From the NCBI GenBank assembly GCA_033851955.1, contig JAWSVK010000006.1, positions 62,001 to 126,000 on the forward strand: a stretch of 64,000 nt of DNA, in the 5' to 3' direction. Of the stretch, positions 17,519-26,902 are shown in pieces. A program made the position numbers and the translations under genes. This DNA comes from Profundibacter sp033851955 (GTDB lineage Bacteria; Pseudomonadota; Alphaproteobacteria; Rhodobacterales; Rhodobacteraceae). Position 1 is the stretch's first letter. Every line of letters starts with the position of its first letter. The notes under the pieces are model-generated. The model worked only from the letters and a program-made list of their open reading frames with translations, did no database searches and was not told where the DNA came from.

Positions 17519-18832
17519 TTAATTCGCTGGCTCCAGTCCCTCGGGCTGTCCAACCACCACAAATCGCAGATCATCAGGGCGCACCAAACGTTTGGCAACG
17601 CGGGTGATATCCTCACGCGTGACAGCGTTGATCTTGTCATTTCTGGTCGCGATATAGTCAACCGGCAAGCCAGTGATCTGCATCCCAACCATGATGTTTG
17701 CGATCGGCCCATTTCCGTCAAACCGCAAAGGATACGCACCTGTCAGATAAGTCTTTGCTCCGTCCAGTTCCTCGGCAGTCACACCGCCTTCGGCCATCTT
17801 GACCCATTCGTCACGGATCACATCAATTGCCTCGGCAACGCGGTCATTGGCGGATGCCACACTGCCCATATACAATTCCCCATAATCCATCGGTTGCAGA
17901 TAGCTGTAAACGCCGTAAGTCAGGCCACGTTTTTCGCGCACCTCTTCCATTAGGCGTGACTGACGACCACTGCCGCCCAAAATGGTGTTCATCAAATAAG
18001 CCACAAAGAAATCATCGTCGTGACGCTCGATGCCCTCATGCCCAAAGACCACCACGGACTGCGGCGTATCAAACGGGATCACCGTCACACCGCCCGACAG
18101 CTGGTAATTGGCGCGTGACGGAAGATCTGCACCAACAGCGGGCAAGTCGCTGAGCAATTCGTCCAGCAACGCACCCAGTTCCGCCGGTGTGATATCGCCA
18201 ACAGCCCCGACAAACAGTCGATCCCGCGCCATTGTCGCGGCCTTGGCGGCGATCAAATCATCGCGCGTCAATCCGGCCACGGATTCCAACGTACCGCTGC
18301 GCGATGTGGCATATGCATGCCCCGCAAAGGCCATTTCGCTAAACCTGCGACCGGCTATTTTATCAGGATCTTTTAGCGCCCCTTGAATACCTGAAACCAC
18401 TTGCGCGCGCACCCGATCAATCGCGACCTGATCAAAATTTGGCTCAATCAATGCCTTGCGCAGCAGTGCCATAGCCTCGGGGCGGTTTTCGCTCAAAAAC
18501 TGGGCAGAAACCGTCATCGAATCATTCCGCGTCGAAAAACCAAAGCTCGCCGCTAGACTCTCAACCGCTGCGGCATACTGTCGGGCGTCCATGTCAGCGG
18601 CACCTTCCTCCAACAAGCCAGTCATCAAATTGACGGCTCCTCGTTTGCCCGCCACATCCAAATTGGCGCCACCGTTGAACCGGATTTCTAGTGACGTGAA
18701 CGGGATCGAATGCTCCTCGACCAACCATGCTGTAATACCACCGGGCGATGTAACTTCTTGTATTTTGACTTCGGCATTGGCTGTTGCCGTAAATGTTAGC
18801 AGCGCGATCAACGCCAGATAAATCCGCTTCAT
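17519..18832 (-). CDS. M16 family peptidase-like subunit without HxxEH
   Basis: The protein has 437 residues and a Sec signal peptide (residues 1-20, cleavage after TANA). The fold is that of the M16 (insulinase/processing peptidase) family, including the C-terminal signature GSGRQSRLMEEVREKRGLTYGVYS. At the position of the zinc motif the sequence is NLMTGLLEEG (about 68-77), so the catalytic His-x-x-Glu-His is missing. It is therefore probably the non-catalytic partner of the preceding gene. I chose the ATG at 18832 because it overlaps the stop of that gene (ATGA) and gives a clean signal peptide. Confidence 0.9.
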   Translation of the reverse strand: MKRIYLALIALLTFTATANAEVKIQEVTSPGGITAWLVEEHSIPFTSLEIRFNGGANLDVAGKRGAVNLMTGLLEEGAADMDARQYAAAVESLAASFGFSTRNDSMTVSAQFLSENRPEAMALLRKALIEPNFDQVAIDRVRAQVVSGIQGALKDPDKIAGRRFSEMAFAGHAYATSRSGTLESVAGLTRDDLIAAKAATMARDRLFVGAVGDITPAELGALLDELLSDLPAVGADLPSRANYQLSGGVTVIPFDTPQSVVVFGHEGIERHDDDFFVAYLMNTILGGSGRQSRLMEEVREKRGLTYGVYSYLQPMDYGELYMGSVASANDRVAEAIDVIRDEWVKMAEGGVTAEELDGAKTYLTGAYPLRFDGNGPIANIMVGMQITGLPVDYIATRNDKINAVTREDITRVAKRLVRPDDLRFVVVGQPEGLEPAN

Positions 18833-20172
18833 TGGTTCACCTCCGCAGCAGCGCTTGGGGTGGTCAACCATCCCGTCACTGCCCGTTTTTTGTCCAGCAA
18901 CAATTGAGCCGCCTCTATCACTTCATCGGCCGTGACATCCTGCAACACTTGCGGCCAATCCTTTACATCCTTGATCGTCAAACCAGATGTCAAAGCCGCG
19001 CCATAAAGGTTTGCCAAGGCTTGCACATCATCGCGTTCATATATCAAGCTGGCGCGCAGCTGCATCTTGATGCGCTCAAACTGCGCCATATCGACTCCCT
19101 CATCGATGAATTCAAGAACGGCGGTATCCAACAACGCTTCACCCTGTGCAAGGCTCACGCCTTCGCTTGGGACGATCACCAAGCCAAATGTTGTCTGATC
19201 CAGCGACATACCGCGATAAAATGCCGACGTATAAATCGCCTTTTGTTGCTCAAATTGCAGCTTGCGACCTAGAACCGAAGTTTGGCCATTGCCGCCCAGC
19301 AGTTCCGCCAGCATTGTTAGGCTTGCGGCTTGTTTTTGCGCCCCGGTGTTGCGCTCTGGTGCCAAATAGGTGCGGATCACATAGGGTTGCGACACGCGCG
19401 CGTCTTCATAGGTCATGCGGCGTTCAGCCCGCTGCGGTGGCTCTACAGTGCGGCTGCGTTTGGGCAAGTCAACGGTCGGAGCCAACGGGCCATAATGCTT
19501 TTGGGCCAGAGCCAGCACGTCGTCAGGCAAAACATCGCCCGCTACGACCAAAATTGCGTTGTTGGGCGCGTAATAGCGACGGTAGTATGCCAGTGCATCC
19601 TCCAGCGACAGCCTCTCCATCTCGTGCTTCCAACCAATGATCGGAATGCCATAAGGGTGGTTCATGTATTGCGCCGCATTGCGTTGCTCGCCGAACAACG
19701 CCCCTGGATCATTCTCGGTGCGCATATTGCGCTCCTCCAAAATTACATCCCGCTCTGTGGCGATGTCATCAACCGACAGACGCAAATCACGCATCCGGTC
19801 GGCCTCCATCGTCATCACCAGCTCTAACCGATCCGCCGCGATCCTTTGGTAGTAACCCGTGTAATCCTGCGAGGTGAAGGCATTGTCCGACCCCCCGTTG
19901 GCCGCAACAGTGTCAGACAATTCGCCTGCCTTCAGATCATCGGTTGCCTTGAACAGCAAATGCTCCAGAAAATGCGCTACACCTGACACGCCACGGTCCT
20001 CGTCAGCAGCCCCAGCGCGATACCACAACATTTGCACAACAACGGGCGCGCGGTGATCTTCTATCACCACAACCTCTAGACCATTCTTAAGGGTATAGTT
20101 GCTGATATCCTGCGCCATTAGGGGACGTGTCAGCAGCGTCAGGGCCAAAATGACCAGACTGGAAATGCGCAT
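18829..20172 (-). CDS. M16 family zinc metallopeptidase, catalytic subunit
   Basis: This periplasmic protease has a signal peptide (residues 1-20, ending LMAQ). The inverted zinc motif HFLEH is at residues 67-71, with the downstream acidic ligand region ERDVILEERNMR. The C-terminal M16 domain is present (GGNGQTSVLGRKLQFEQQKAIY). The length is 447 residues. Paired catalytic and non-catalytic M16 proteins encoded by adjacent genes occur widely in Proteobacteria and form a clam-shell heterodimer. The substrate is unknown. The two genes overlap by 4 bases. Confidence 0.93.
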   Translation of the reverse strand: MRISSLVILALTLLTRPLMAQDISNYTLKNGLEVVVIEDHRAPVVVQMLWYRAGAADEDRGVSGVAHFLEHLLFKATDDLKAGELSDTVAANGGSDNAFTSQDYTGYYQRIAADRLELVMTMEADRMRDLRLSVDDIATERDVILEERNMRTENDPGALFGEQRNAAQYMNHPYGIPIIGWKHEMERLSLEDALAYYRRYYAPNNAILVVAGDVLPDDVLALAQKHYGPLAPTVDLPKRSRTVEPPQRAERRMTYEDARVSQPYVIRTYLAPERNTGAQKQAASLTMLAELLGGNGQTSVLGRKLQFEQQKAIYTSAFYRGMSLDQTTFGLVIVPSEGVSLAQGEALLDTAVLEFIDEGVDMAQFERIKMQLRASLIYERDDVQALANLYGAALTSGLTIKDVKDWPQVLQDVTADEVIEAAQLLLDKKRAVTGWLTTPSAAAEVNQ

Positions 20173-20265
20173 AATTAGGCCTTTCGAAAATGTAATTCAG
20201 TTGGGCTAACTTATGCGCCCAGACACCAACCACAAGCCCCGATAGCGCAATTGTGACAGGTAGGA

Positions 20266-20817
20266 TTATTCAAATTTTGCCGGATCTGGTGGGGCGGACG
20301 GGGTGCGAATACCCAAACGACGGAACCGCTCCAATTCACGGTATTTGTCCAGTGAGACATCTTTGTACACACGGTAATAGACGTTCAAATTGAACCAGCG
20401 CTCAAACACACGACCCTGATGTTTTTTCCTAAACTCTAGGTCTTCAGCTGCTAAAGCCTGACGAATCGCGGCATTTGCGCCAAACCGTCGGCTGTGACTG
20501 ACAAGGGTTGCGTCACCACGACCAATGCTTCCATCACCCCGCGCAGCCACCCGCGACGGGTTTCCGCCCAGTGCTGCAACCGCATCCGCCTTTGGCGTTG
20601 GATCAGTCAAATTGGACCCGCCCGGCGTCGGCGCAGGAAGTGCCGCTTGGTAATCAGGGGATTGGAGCGGTTTGGTGGGGAGAATGGTAAATTCATCCGG
20701 TCCATTCCCGCTGGGGCGGATATTCATCAGTTCAGGGTTTTTATTCTTGTTGCCACAGGCCGACATCGCCAGAACCGCGATCAAAGCAAGTGCAATTTTG
20801 CCACGTGCTATATGCAT
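20266..20817 (-). CDS. DUF3035 lipoprotein (BamF-like)
   Basis: Starting at the ATG at 20817, the protein has 183 residues with a lipoprotein signal peptide (hydrophobic run 7-17, lipobox-type AMSAC with Cys21). The mature part is rich in Pro, Gly and Asn, then helical (RKKHQGRVFERW, DKYRELERFRRLG). This matches DUF3035 proteins of Alphaproteobacteria, some of which have been described as an accessory component (BamF) of the outer-membrane assembly machine. The upstream in-frame ATG at 20835 would add MGKETS before the signal and is less likely. It follows lspA, which matures lipoproteins of this kind, in the same direction. Confidence 0.85.
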   Translation of the reverse strand: MHIARGKIALALIAVLAMSACGNKNKNPELMNIRPSGNGPDEFTILPTKPLQSPDYQAALPAPTPGGSNLTDPTPKADAVAALGGNPSRVAARGDGSIGRGDATLVSHSRRFGANAAIRQALAAEDLEFRKKHQGRVFERWFNLNVYYRVYKDVSLDKYRELERFRRLGIRTPSAPPDPAKFE

Positions 20818-20868
20818 TGATGTCTCCTTACCCACTTAACAGCTGTGTAACCGATCAAAACGGTGCCG

Positions 20869-21327
20869 TCACCTAGTCTTCTTTTCTCCAGCGAAAAAGA
20901 TCAACCCAAATGCGCCCGCAAACACCGCAATATCGGCAATATTGAACGAATACGGGTTTTCAAAGCCGCAGCAGGACATATTTAGGAAATCCGCCACCGC
21001 CCCATAGAGCAAACGATCCATCACATTGCCCAGCGCCCCGCCAATCAGCAAACCGGCGCTGATATGCGCCAAACGGCTATGTTTTTCGCGATACATCCAA
21101 ATCAGAACCCACAGGCAAATCGCCAAAGCCAGAGCAATCAGCACCCAACGGCTCACATCAAACATGCCAAAATTCACGCCCGAGTTCCACGCCATCCGAA
21201 AATTCAGCAGCGGTGCCAGCACATCAATTTCTCCGCGTTCCCGCAGGTTCATCCAATGCACCACCAGATATTTTGAGGCTTGATCCAGCAAAAAGGCCCA
21301 GAAACCCGCCCAAAGGGTTAACCGCAT
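20869..21327 (-). CDS. lspA: Lipoprotein signal peptidase (signal peptidase II)
   Basis: This inner-membrane aspartyl protease cleaves prolipoprotein signal peptides after lipid attachment. It has 152 residues and four membrane segments. Conserved boxes are DQASKY (15-20), the NxG element WNSGVNFGMF (48-57), GGALGNVMDRL, and the catalytic aspartates Asp113 (VADFL) and Asp132 (NIADIA). It lies 12 bases downstream of purH and 51 bases upstream of a lipoprotein gene, a compact operon. Confidence 0.97.
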   Translation of the reverse strand: MRLTLWAGFWAFLLDQASKYLVVHWMNLRERGEIDVLAPLLNFRMAWNSGVNFGMFDVSRWVLIALALAICLWVLIWMYREKHSRLAHISAGLLIGGALGNVMDRLLYGAVADFLNMSCCGFENPYSFNIADIAVFAGAFGLIFFAGEKKTR

Positions 21328-21339
21328 CGCTTATTCTCC

Positions 21340-22929
21340 CTAGTGCCGGAAATGGCGCATGCCGGTGAACACCATCGCCAATCCCGCTTCATCTGCTGCT
21401 TTGATCACTTCATCGTCCCGCATCGACCCACCGGGTTGGATGATTGCAGTCGCACCAGCTTCGGCTGCGCTCAGCAATCCGTCCGCAAACGGGAAGAACG
21501 CATCCGACGCCACGACCGAACCTTGGGTTAATGGCGCATCCAGCCCCAAAACCTCGGCCATATCTTGGGCTTTACGCGCCGCAATGCGGGTGCTGTCAAC
21601 GCGGCTCATTTGTCCCGCGCCAATGCCCACGGTCGCGCCATCTTTGACGTAAATGATTGCGTTCGATTTGACGTGCTTGGCGACGCGCCATGCGAACATC
21701 AGATCGGCCAACTCGGCGTCCGTGGGCGCGCGTTTGGTCACGACCTTTAGATCGTCCATCGCCACAAATCCGTTGTCTTTGTCCTGCACCAACATGCCGC
21801 CCGCCACTTGACGATAGGTGCGTGCCGCCGAGCGTGGATCAGGCAGACCCGCCACCGTCAACAGGCGCAGGTTTTTCTTTTTGGCAAAGATCGCTTTGGC
21901 GTCTTCATCGGCACCCGGAGCAATCACCACCTCGGTGAAAATCTTGCTAATTTCCTCAGCTGTGGCCGCATCCAAGCGTTGGTTCAGTGCAATGATCCCA
22001 CCAAAGGGCGAAACATTATCGCAATTGAACGCGGCGCGGTACGCCTCAACCATGGTTGCGCCACGCGCCACACCACAAGGGTTGGCGTGTTTGATGATCG
22101 CACAGGCCGGACCGTCAGCCGCGTCAAATTCAGCCACCAATTCAATTGCCGCATCGGTGTCGTTGATGTTGTTATATGACAGCTCTTTACCTTGATGTTG
22201 CACTGCCGTTGAAACGCCTTCACGCGCCGTGCCATCGGTATAAAACGCTGCAGACTGATGCGGATTTTCACCGTAACGCATGACCTGCGCCAAGGTGCCT
22301 GCAAAGGCCCGACGACGCGGGAATTCCATGCCAATCGCATCCGCCATCCAAGTCGAGACTGCCGCGTCATAAGCCGCCGTGCGGGCATAAGCGATCTGCG
22401 CACGGATTTGGCGAAATTTCGTACAGGTCGCACCGTCATGCTTGGCCATATCACCCAGTAGTTTTTCGTAATCCTCGACATCCACAATCGTTGTCACAAA
22501 CGCATGGTTTTTGGCGGCAGCGCGGATCATTGCAGGGCCACCAATATCGATATTTTCGATGCAGGTATCGTAATCAGCACCCTTGGCGACGGTTTCCTCA
22601 AACGGGTACAGATTGACGACCAGAAGATCGATGCCGGCAATGCCATGTTCTTTCATCGCCGCCAAATGATCGTCATTGTCGCGCAGCGCCAACAGGCCGC
22701 CATGCACCGCAGGATGCAGGGTTTTCACACGACCATCCATCATCTCAGGAAAGCCCGTAACACTGGCCACATCGGTCACTTCCAAACCCGCGTCGCGCAA
22801 CGATTGTGCGGACCCACCGGTCGACAGCAACTCAACCCCCATCCCCGCCAAGGCGCGGGCCAACTCCAGCAAACCGGTTTTGTCAGATACGGATAAAAGA
22901 GCGCGGCGGATTGGCAAGTTGGTGGTCAT
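21340..22929 (-). CDS. purH: Bifunctional AICAR formyltransferase / IMP cyclohydrolase
   Basis: The enzyme catalyses the last two steps of de novo purine synthesis, AICAR to FAICAR to IMP. The N-terminal cyclohydrolase domain (about 1-190) shows the MGS-like fold (RALLSVSDKTGLLELA, STGGSAQSLRD). The C-terminal transformylase has the catalytic KHANPCG element and ends KAADEAGLAMVFTGMRHFRH, the usual PurH terminus. Its 529 residues are full length. The start overlaps the stop of the heparinase-like gene by 4 bases. Confidence 0.98.
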   Translation of the reverse strand: MTTNLPIRRALLSVSDKTGLLELARALAGMGVELLSTGGSAQSLRDAGLEVTDVASVTGFPEMMDGRVKTLHPAVHGGLLALRDNDDHLAAMKEHGIAGIDLLVVNLYPFEETVAKGADYDTCIENIDIGGPAMIRAAAKNHAFVTTIVDVEDYEKLLGDMAKHDGATCTKFRQIRAQIAYARTAAYDAAVSTWMADAIGMEFPRRRAFAGTLAQVMRYGENPHQSAAFYTDGTAREGVSTAVQHQGKELSYNNINDTDAAIELVAEFDAADGPACAIIKHANPCGVARGATMVEAYRAAFNCDNVSPFGGIIALNQRLDAATAEEISKIFTEVVIAPGADEDAKAIFAKKKNLRLLTVAGLPDPRSAARTYRQVAGGMLVQDKDNGFVAMDDLKVVTKRAPTDAELADLMFAWRVAKHVKSNAIIYVKDGATVGIGAGQMSRVDSTRIAARKAQDMAEVLGLDAPLTQGSVVASDAFFPFADGLLSAAEAGATAIIQPGGSMRDDEVIKAADEAGLAMVFTGMRHFRH

Positions 22930-24671
22930 TCAGTTTCCCCATTAGGTGTTGTTTGCAGAATATCATCGTCGCGCGTTAGGTCGCGCAGGCCTTCGGGCGT
23001 GTCCTGTGCTTTGTTCAAAGACCAGCTCACACGGCTCGCATACCCCAATGCGCGGGCAGATAAAACTATCTGTTTTGTCGCGCGCGGCTTTAATCGGTTT
23101 TTCTCAAGGTAAACACTCGGCTCAAGGCTCAATTTAGCCGTGCCATCATGGCGAAACACCCAAATTTCACCACTTCGAAGCGCCAACGAAATCGCCCCAC
23201 CACCCATATCAAGTGCGGCATCAACATCAGGATGCAAATGAAATCGCACAGAATAAGCCAACCCTTTTAGTTGATTCGCATCCATCGCTTGATCGAACCG
23301 CTGCTTGTCCACGTCGGTATAAGCCGTCAAAATGTCATCCCCCGACAACATCCGCCCATCAAAAGATTGATCAATCCGTCGCGAATGGATCAAGCCGTGG
23401 CTTTTCTCATAGCCCTCATGACTGGCTTCAAGGCTTGCGCCCGCCTTGTCGCTGGACTGCTTGATGTCAACGATCTTTGGTGTGTGGATCAATTCAACTC
23501 CGTCACCCAGTCGCGATGATGAAGCCCCCTCGATACCCAGAACAGAATGTGACGCCGTCGCGCGCCCCGCCCGTTGCCAATCCTCGCCAAACGAAATGCC
23601 TGACCCGCAATTTACAATCAGCGGACGGCGTCCCGAGGTCAGCTCAAACGCCAAGGTTGACGCATGCCCATGGGATGAGTTCCGCCCCTGAGGTGGTCGG
23701 CTCGCATCCACAATCACACTAGTGCGTCCCGCTTTCAAACGTGCGTAGCCCATCTGCAGTCCGGCCGTACTTTCGGCCCGTACACCGCTGGTCGCCAACG
23801 CGTGATCCAACCGCCCTTCGATGCCACGCCCGCCGCCATGAAACCGCGCTAATCCACCGTCGCTATGACGCAAGGCGCGCAACGTCGGCGCAATCCGTTC
23901 GATTGCTGCCAAATGCTCGTGTTGTGCAATCCAGCCCGCTTCGCTTAACGCCGATGCCGCCCAAATCAGCAGTGAAAACACCTCAAGCAATTCTTCCGGA
24001 TTGCGGGTTGCGATGCCACCCTCCGTATCAATCTGCTCATTACACTCGCGGGCCAAGGCCTTGACCGCAGGCTTGACGTGCTCATCCATGCCATTCAGCG
24101 CCAACCCAGCGTAAATCAAACCAGTCAACGCCTCAAACCGTGGCAATCCAGCTGAGGCAACTTTCCACCGCTTGCTTAGAAAAATTGTCTGATGTGCGAG
24201 GGATTGAAAATACAGCTCAGAATCCGCGGCATCTCGCCCCTGCAACAAGAACAACGCATGATTGATCCACCGGATCAGACGCCGACCTGTCAAGTCTGGC
24301 GTCCAGCCAGCCCCGTGCCCAGAGCCAAACTTATCGATCCACTCAAACACCCAATCTTGCGCGGCCATGCGGGCAGGGCCATCCGCAACGGATGCCAAAT
24401 CGTCAAGCCATTGAAATCCGTGCACCTCTTGTTTGAACATCTCCGTGGGCATTTCGATATCCCACAGACCCGCGTCTTTATCCTCAATCAAAAAGCCCGC
24501 GAACTGAAAGTTTCCGGCCACCAACTGGCGACCACGGGCAAACGACCCTATCGTGCGTGGTTCCGGTTGTGAGGTGAACCCAGTTGCCGCACGCGCACGC
24601 CGACCCAGCCGCGCATGCAGACGGTTCATCCAGCGCACATATCGCGCGGAAAGACTTGTTTGGTTTGCCAC
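22926..24671 (-). CDS. Heparinase II/III family protein
   Basis: The protein has 581 residues. A helical N-terminal alpha/alpha toroid (about 70-300: WVFEWIDKFGSGHGAGWTPDLTGRRLIRWINH) is followed by the heparinase II/III C-terminal beta-sheet domain (GHASTLAFELTSGRRPLIVNCGSG, HSVLGIEGASS). The His-containing SHGHASTLAFEL segment is the characteristic signature. I see no signal peptide, so cytoplasmic action or another export route must be considered. Proteins of this type sit next to purH in many Rhodobacterales, and their substrate is not established. The Arg-rich N-terminus (RYVRWMNRLHARLGRRARA) is unusual for a polysaccharide lyase. Confidence 0.88.
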   Translation of the reverse strand: MANQTSLSARYVRWMNRLHARLGRRARAATGFTSQPEPRTIGSFARGRQLVAGNFQFAGFLIEDKDAGLWDIEMPTEMFKQEVHGFQWLDDLASVADGPARMAAQDWVFEWIDKFGSGHGAGWTPDLTGRRLIRWINHALFLLQGRDAADSELYFQSLAHQTIFLSKRWKVASAGLPRFEALTGLIYAGLALNGMDEHVKPAVKALARECNEQIDTEGGIATRNPEELLEVFSLLIWAASALSEAGWIAQHEHLAAIERIAPTLRALRHSDGGLARFHGGGRGIEGRLDHALATSGVRAESTAGLQMGYARLKAGRTSVIVDASRPPQGRNSSHGHASTLAFELTSGRRPLIVNCGSGISFGEDWQRAGRATASHSVLGIEGASSSRLGDGVELIHTPKIVDIKQSSDKAGASLEASHEGYEKSHGLIHSRRIDQSFDGRMLSGDDILTAYTDVDKQRFDQAMDANQLKGLAYSVRFHLHPDVDAALDMGGGAISLALRSGEIWVFRHDGTAKLSLEPSVYLEKNRLKPRATKQIVLSARALGYASRVSWSLNKAQDTPEGLRDLTRDDDILQTTPNGETE

Positions 24672-24766
24672 GGACTGCTTCGCCTTCTTAGCGGGGACGT
24701 TAGGGTGACGGGATGCTCATACCCATCATAAGGCGCGTTGCTGCAACTGTCACCGACGAATTGCGC

Positions 24767-26029
24767 TTATGCGGGTTTGCGCAAAACGGCTATGTAAAAC
24801 CCGTCCAGCCCGCCACGCTCGGCCCAGTAATCAGGCCGGATTCTGACGCCACCCTCTGGGGTTGACCAAGCGGGATCAATCCCATCCAGCGCAATCGGCT
24901 CGACAGTCACTCCTTTGTTGCGCTTCAAAGCATCCTCGACTTGAATTTCGCCCTCGTCCGGCAGCAACGAACAGGTGCAAAACACCAACCGCCCACCGGG
25001 TTTCAACTGCTTCAAAGCGTGGTCAATCATCCGCTCTTGCAAAGCAAACAGCACCGGAAAATCCTCGCCATTCTTGGCATGCGGCAAATCAGGATGTCGC
25101 CGAATGGTGCCCGTCGCGGTACACGGCGCATCCAACAAAATCGCGTCGAACAATGCCTCGGTCCATTTCAGCGCGTCCGTCACACGCAGGGTCGCGTTCA
25201 ACCCCGTGCGGTCCAGATTCTCGCGCACCCGTGCCATGCGCCCCTTGGACACATCGATCGCCACCACATTTGCGCCTGTTGCGGCCAACTGCATGGTTTT
25301 GCCACCCGGCGCCGCGCACATATCCAACACGCGCTCGCCTGATTGGGCGTTCAAAATCTTGGCGGGCAACGCGGCTGCCGCATCCTGAACCCACCAGTCG
25401 CCGGTGTCATATCCCGCCAACATCGAAACCTGTCCGGCGTCGCGCACCCGCACCGAACCGGTTGGCAAAACCTCACCACCAACCGCCTTGGCCACCGCTG
25501 TCGCGTCGGTTTTCGCCGTCAAATCCAGCGGCGCTCCGGCTGCAAAAGCCTGCTCCATCGCTTCAATTGTTTTCTTGCCGTAATCCGTCACCAACGGTTT
25601 TCGCAACCATTTCGGCAGCCGCGACACCGGCAGCTTGTCCCACGCCGCCGGATCAATCTTGCGCAACACCGCGTTGACCATGCCCGACGCACGGTGATGC
25701 TCCTTATCGGCCTTGACCATCCCCACCGCCGCATTCACAACCCCATGCGCCGCAGCACCATCGACGCATAATTCCACCACCGAAAGCCGCAGCACATTGT
25801 GCACCATCAGCTCCGGTTTACGCTGCAAAAATGGCCCAAGCATCCGATCAGCCCGATCCATCCAGCGCAGAGTTTCCGTCGCCAACCGCTGGGCGCGGGC
25901 CTTTTCGGATGGCTCCAACTTGTCCATAACCCCCGAGGTCAGCATCTCTGGCAACAAAGCACCCTTACCCAACACCCCGTCCATAAGACGAACCGCCGCG
26001 CGTCGTGGGATTATACCGGGATGAGACAT
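24767..26029 (-). CDS. rsmB: 16S rRNA m5C methyltransferase (RsmB/Fmu family)
   Basis: The protein has 420 residues. The N-terminal NusB-like domain (about 1-140) and the C-terminal SAM-dependent methyltransferase are both present. Motif I is VLDMCAAPGGKTMQL. The two catalytic-cysteine segments are DAPCTATGTIRRHPD and FCTCSLLPDEGE. I chose the ATG at 26029 because AAAGGA lies 7 bases upstream and the protein then starts MSHPGI. The longer frame to 26200 runs through the divergent SDHAF4-like gene and is spurious. Confidence 0.93.
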   Translation of the reverse strand: MSHPGIIPRRAAVRLMDGVLGKGALLPEMLTSGVMDKLEPSEKARAQRLATETLRWMDRADRMLGPFLQRKPELMVHNVLRLSVVELCVDGAAAHGVVNAAVGMVKADKEHHRASGMVNAVLRKIDPAAWDKLPVSRLPKWLRKPLVTDYGKKTIEAMEQAFAAGAPLDLTAKTDATAVAKAVGGEVLPTGSVRVRDAGQVSMLAGYDTGDWWVQDAAAALPAKILNAQSGERVLDMCAAPGGKTMQLAATGANVVAIDVSKGRMARVRENLDRTGLNATLRVTDALKWTEALFDAILLDAPCTATGTIRRHPDLPHAKNGEDFPVLFALQERMIDHALKQLKPGGRLVFCTCSLLPDEGEIQVEDALKRNKGVTVEPIALDGIDPAWSTPEGGVRIRPDYWAERGGLDGFYIAVLRKPA

Positions 26030-26102
26030 GAGATATTCCTTTGTTGCGAACCTTGCGTCAGCGCCTATATCATAGCCACAGCCAGAACAAGAGAACGCAA
26101 TC

Positions 26103-26279
26103 ATGTCCGAAACACCCAAAGACCTACCCGAAGCCGCCAAACGTGCGCTGACCGAGGCCGAAGAACGCCGCCAAAATGCCACGACATCCGCCCTCCCCAA
26201 AGAACTAGGAGGCCGCGACGGCCCCGAGCCCGTGCGCTATGGCGACTGGGAGAAAAAAGGCATCGCGGTGGATTTCTAG
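26103..26279 (+). CDS. Succinate dehydrogenase assembly factor 4-like protein (DUF1674)
   Basis: This 58-residue protein is easily missed because of its size. The conserved C-terminus GPEPVRYGDWEKKGIAVDF is the DUF1674/SDHAF4 signature. In mitochondria SDHAF4 binds flavinylated SdhA and promotes succinate dehydrogenase assembly. The bacterial role is inferred. The N-terminal half is a charged helix (PEAAKRALTEAEERR). It is divergent from rsmB with 73 bases between starts. A hairpin repeat begins 28 bases after its stop. Confidence 0.88.
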   Translation: MSETPKDLPEAAKRALTEAEERRQNATTSALPKELGGRDGPEPVRYGDWEKKGIAVDF

Positions 26280-26306
26280 GGTTTCTGATACTCGATACCC
26301 TACCCC

Positions 26307-26339
26307 GCTCGGAATCAAGGCAAAGCCGCCGAGCGATCG
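26307..26339 (+). repeat. 33-bp hairpin repeat, copy 1
   Basis: The same 33 bases occur again at 29909-29941. The element folds as GCTCGG / CCGAGC with an inner GGC-AAA-GCC stem, and ends GATCG. It has no uridine tail. Both copies lie just after a plus-strand stop codon, which suggests a dispersed 3'-end hairpin (transcript stabiliser or terminator) or a REP-like mobile sequence. The rest of 26280-26478 holds no gene that I can support. Confidence 0.75.
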
Positions 26340-26478
26340 CCTGACCGCCCCGACGGGCTGGCGATTTGAGAGCTGCGCAATGGCTGGTAAGGTTGGACGA
26401 ACATTGCAGAGATAAATTGCCAAATTGAAAAACCTGTCGCCAACCCTGCGGTCAGTCGCTCGCACGGCTTGTGCTACC

Positions 26479-26898
26479 CTATATAGAATCGTCTCTATTG
26501 GGAGACTCGACAACATTCATGTAGCTTGGGAAATTGGATATGGTTGCGATCCAACCATCTTCATGGAACGCGCAGATCACAGGAATTTCGTATGCTTCGG
26601 CCAAATCATGCCAGTCACCTTCTTCACCTTGAACCTTGATTTCAAACTTGGAATCAAGGTCAACACTTGCGAACAATCCAGCCAGCGCCCGCTCAGCCGC
26701 AAGAGCGCTGAGGATTTCCATTCGTTCTTTCTCGGATTTTTCTTTGAAAACAGTCTTCAGATTGCTGCGTTTTGGATTATCAAAGTACTGGCCAATATCT
26801 CTGTGCATCTCAAAAATGCAGTCATTGAATGCCTTAACGACGCATTCGCGGGCAAAATTATCTACGGCCTTTTCCGGTGTTTGAACTTGATTGGTCAT
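26479..26898 (-). CDS. Hypothetical protein, unrecognised
   Basis: The ORF encodes 139 residues from the ATG at 26898, only 4 bases after the dapB stop. No signal peptide or membrane segment is seen. The N-terminal half is helical (FARECVVKAFNDCIFEMHRDI) and the middle is lysine- and glutamate-rich (KEKSEKERMEILSAL). The C-terminal half looks like mixed strands (KFEIKVQGEEGDWHDL, IPVICAFHEDGWIATI). I do not recognise a family. Base composition is more AT-rich than in dapB. It lies between dapB and a 33-bp hairpin repeat, which suggests an accessory insertion. A gene seems likely, but function is open. Confidence 0.6.
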   Translation of the reverse strand: MTNQVQTPEKAVDNFARECVVKAFNDCIFEMHRDIGQYFDNPKRSNLKTVFKEKSEKERMEILSALAAERALAGLFASVDLDSKFEIKVQGEEGDWHDLAEAYEIPVICAFHEDGWIATISNFPSYMNVVESPNRDDSI

Positions 26899-26902
26899 CC
26901 CC

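Noticed and set aside
24862..25677. 271-codon plus-strand ORF opposite rsmB
   Set aside because: It is a Pro/Arg/Ser-rich shadow of a GC-rich gene. The rsmB frame carries all methyltransferase motifs.
26030..26200. N-terminal extension of RsmB
   Set aside because: The extension runs antisense through the SDHAF4-like gene, and the ATG at 26029 has a good ribosome site.
26205..26516. 103-codon minus-strand ORF crossing hairpin repeat copy 1
   Set aside because: It is a chance reading through the repeat and overlaps the SDHAF4-like gene. No family features are present.
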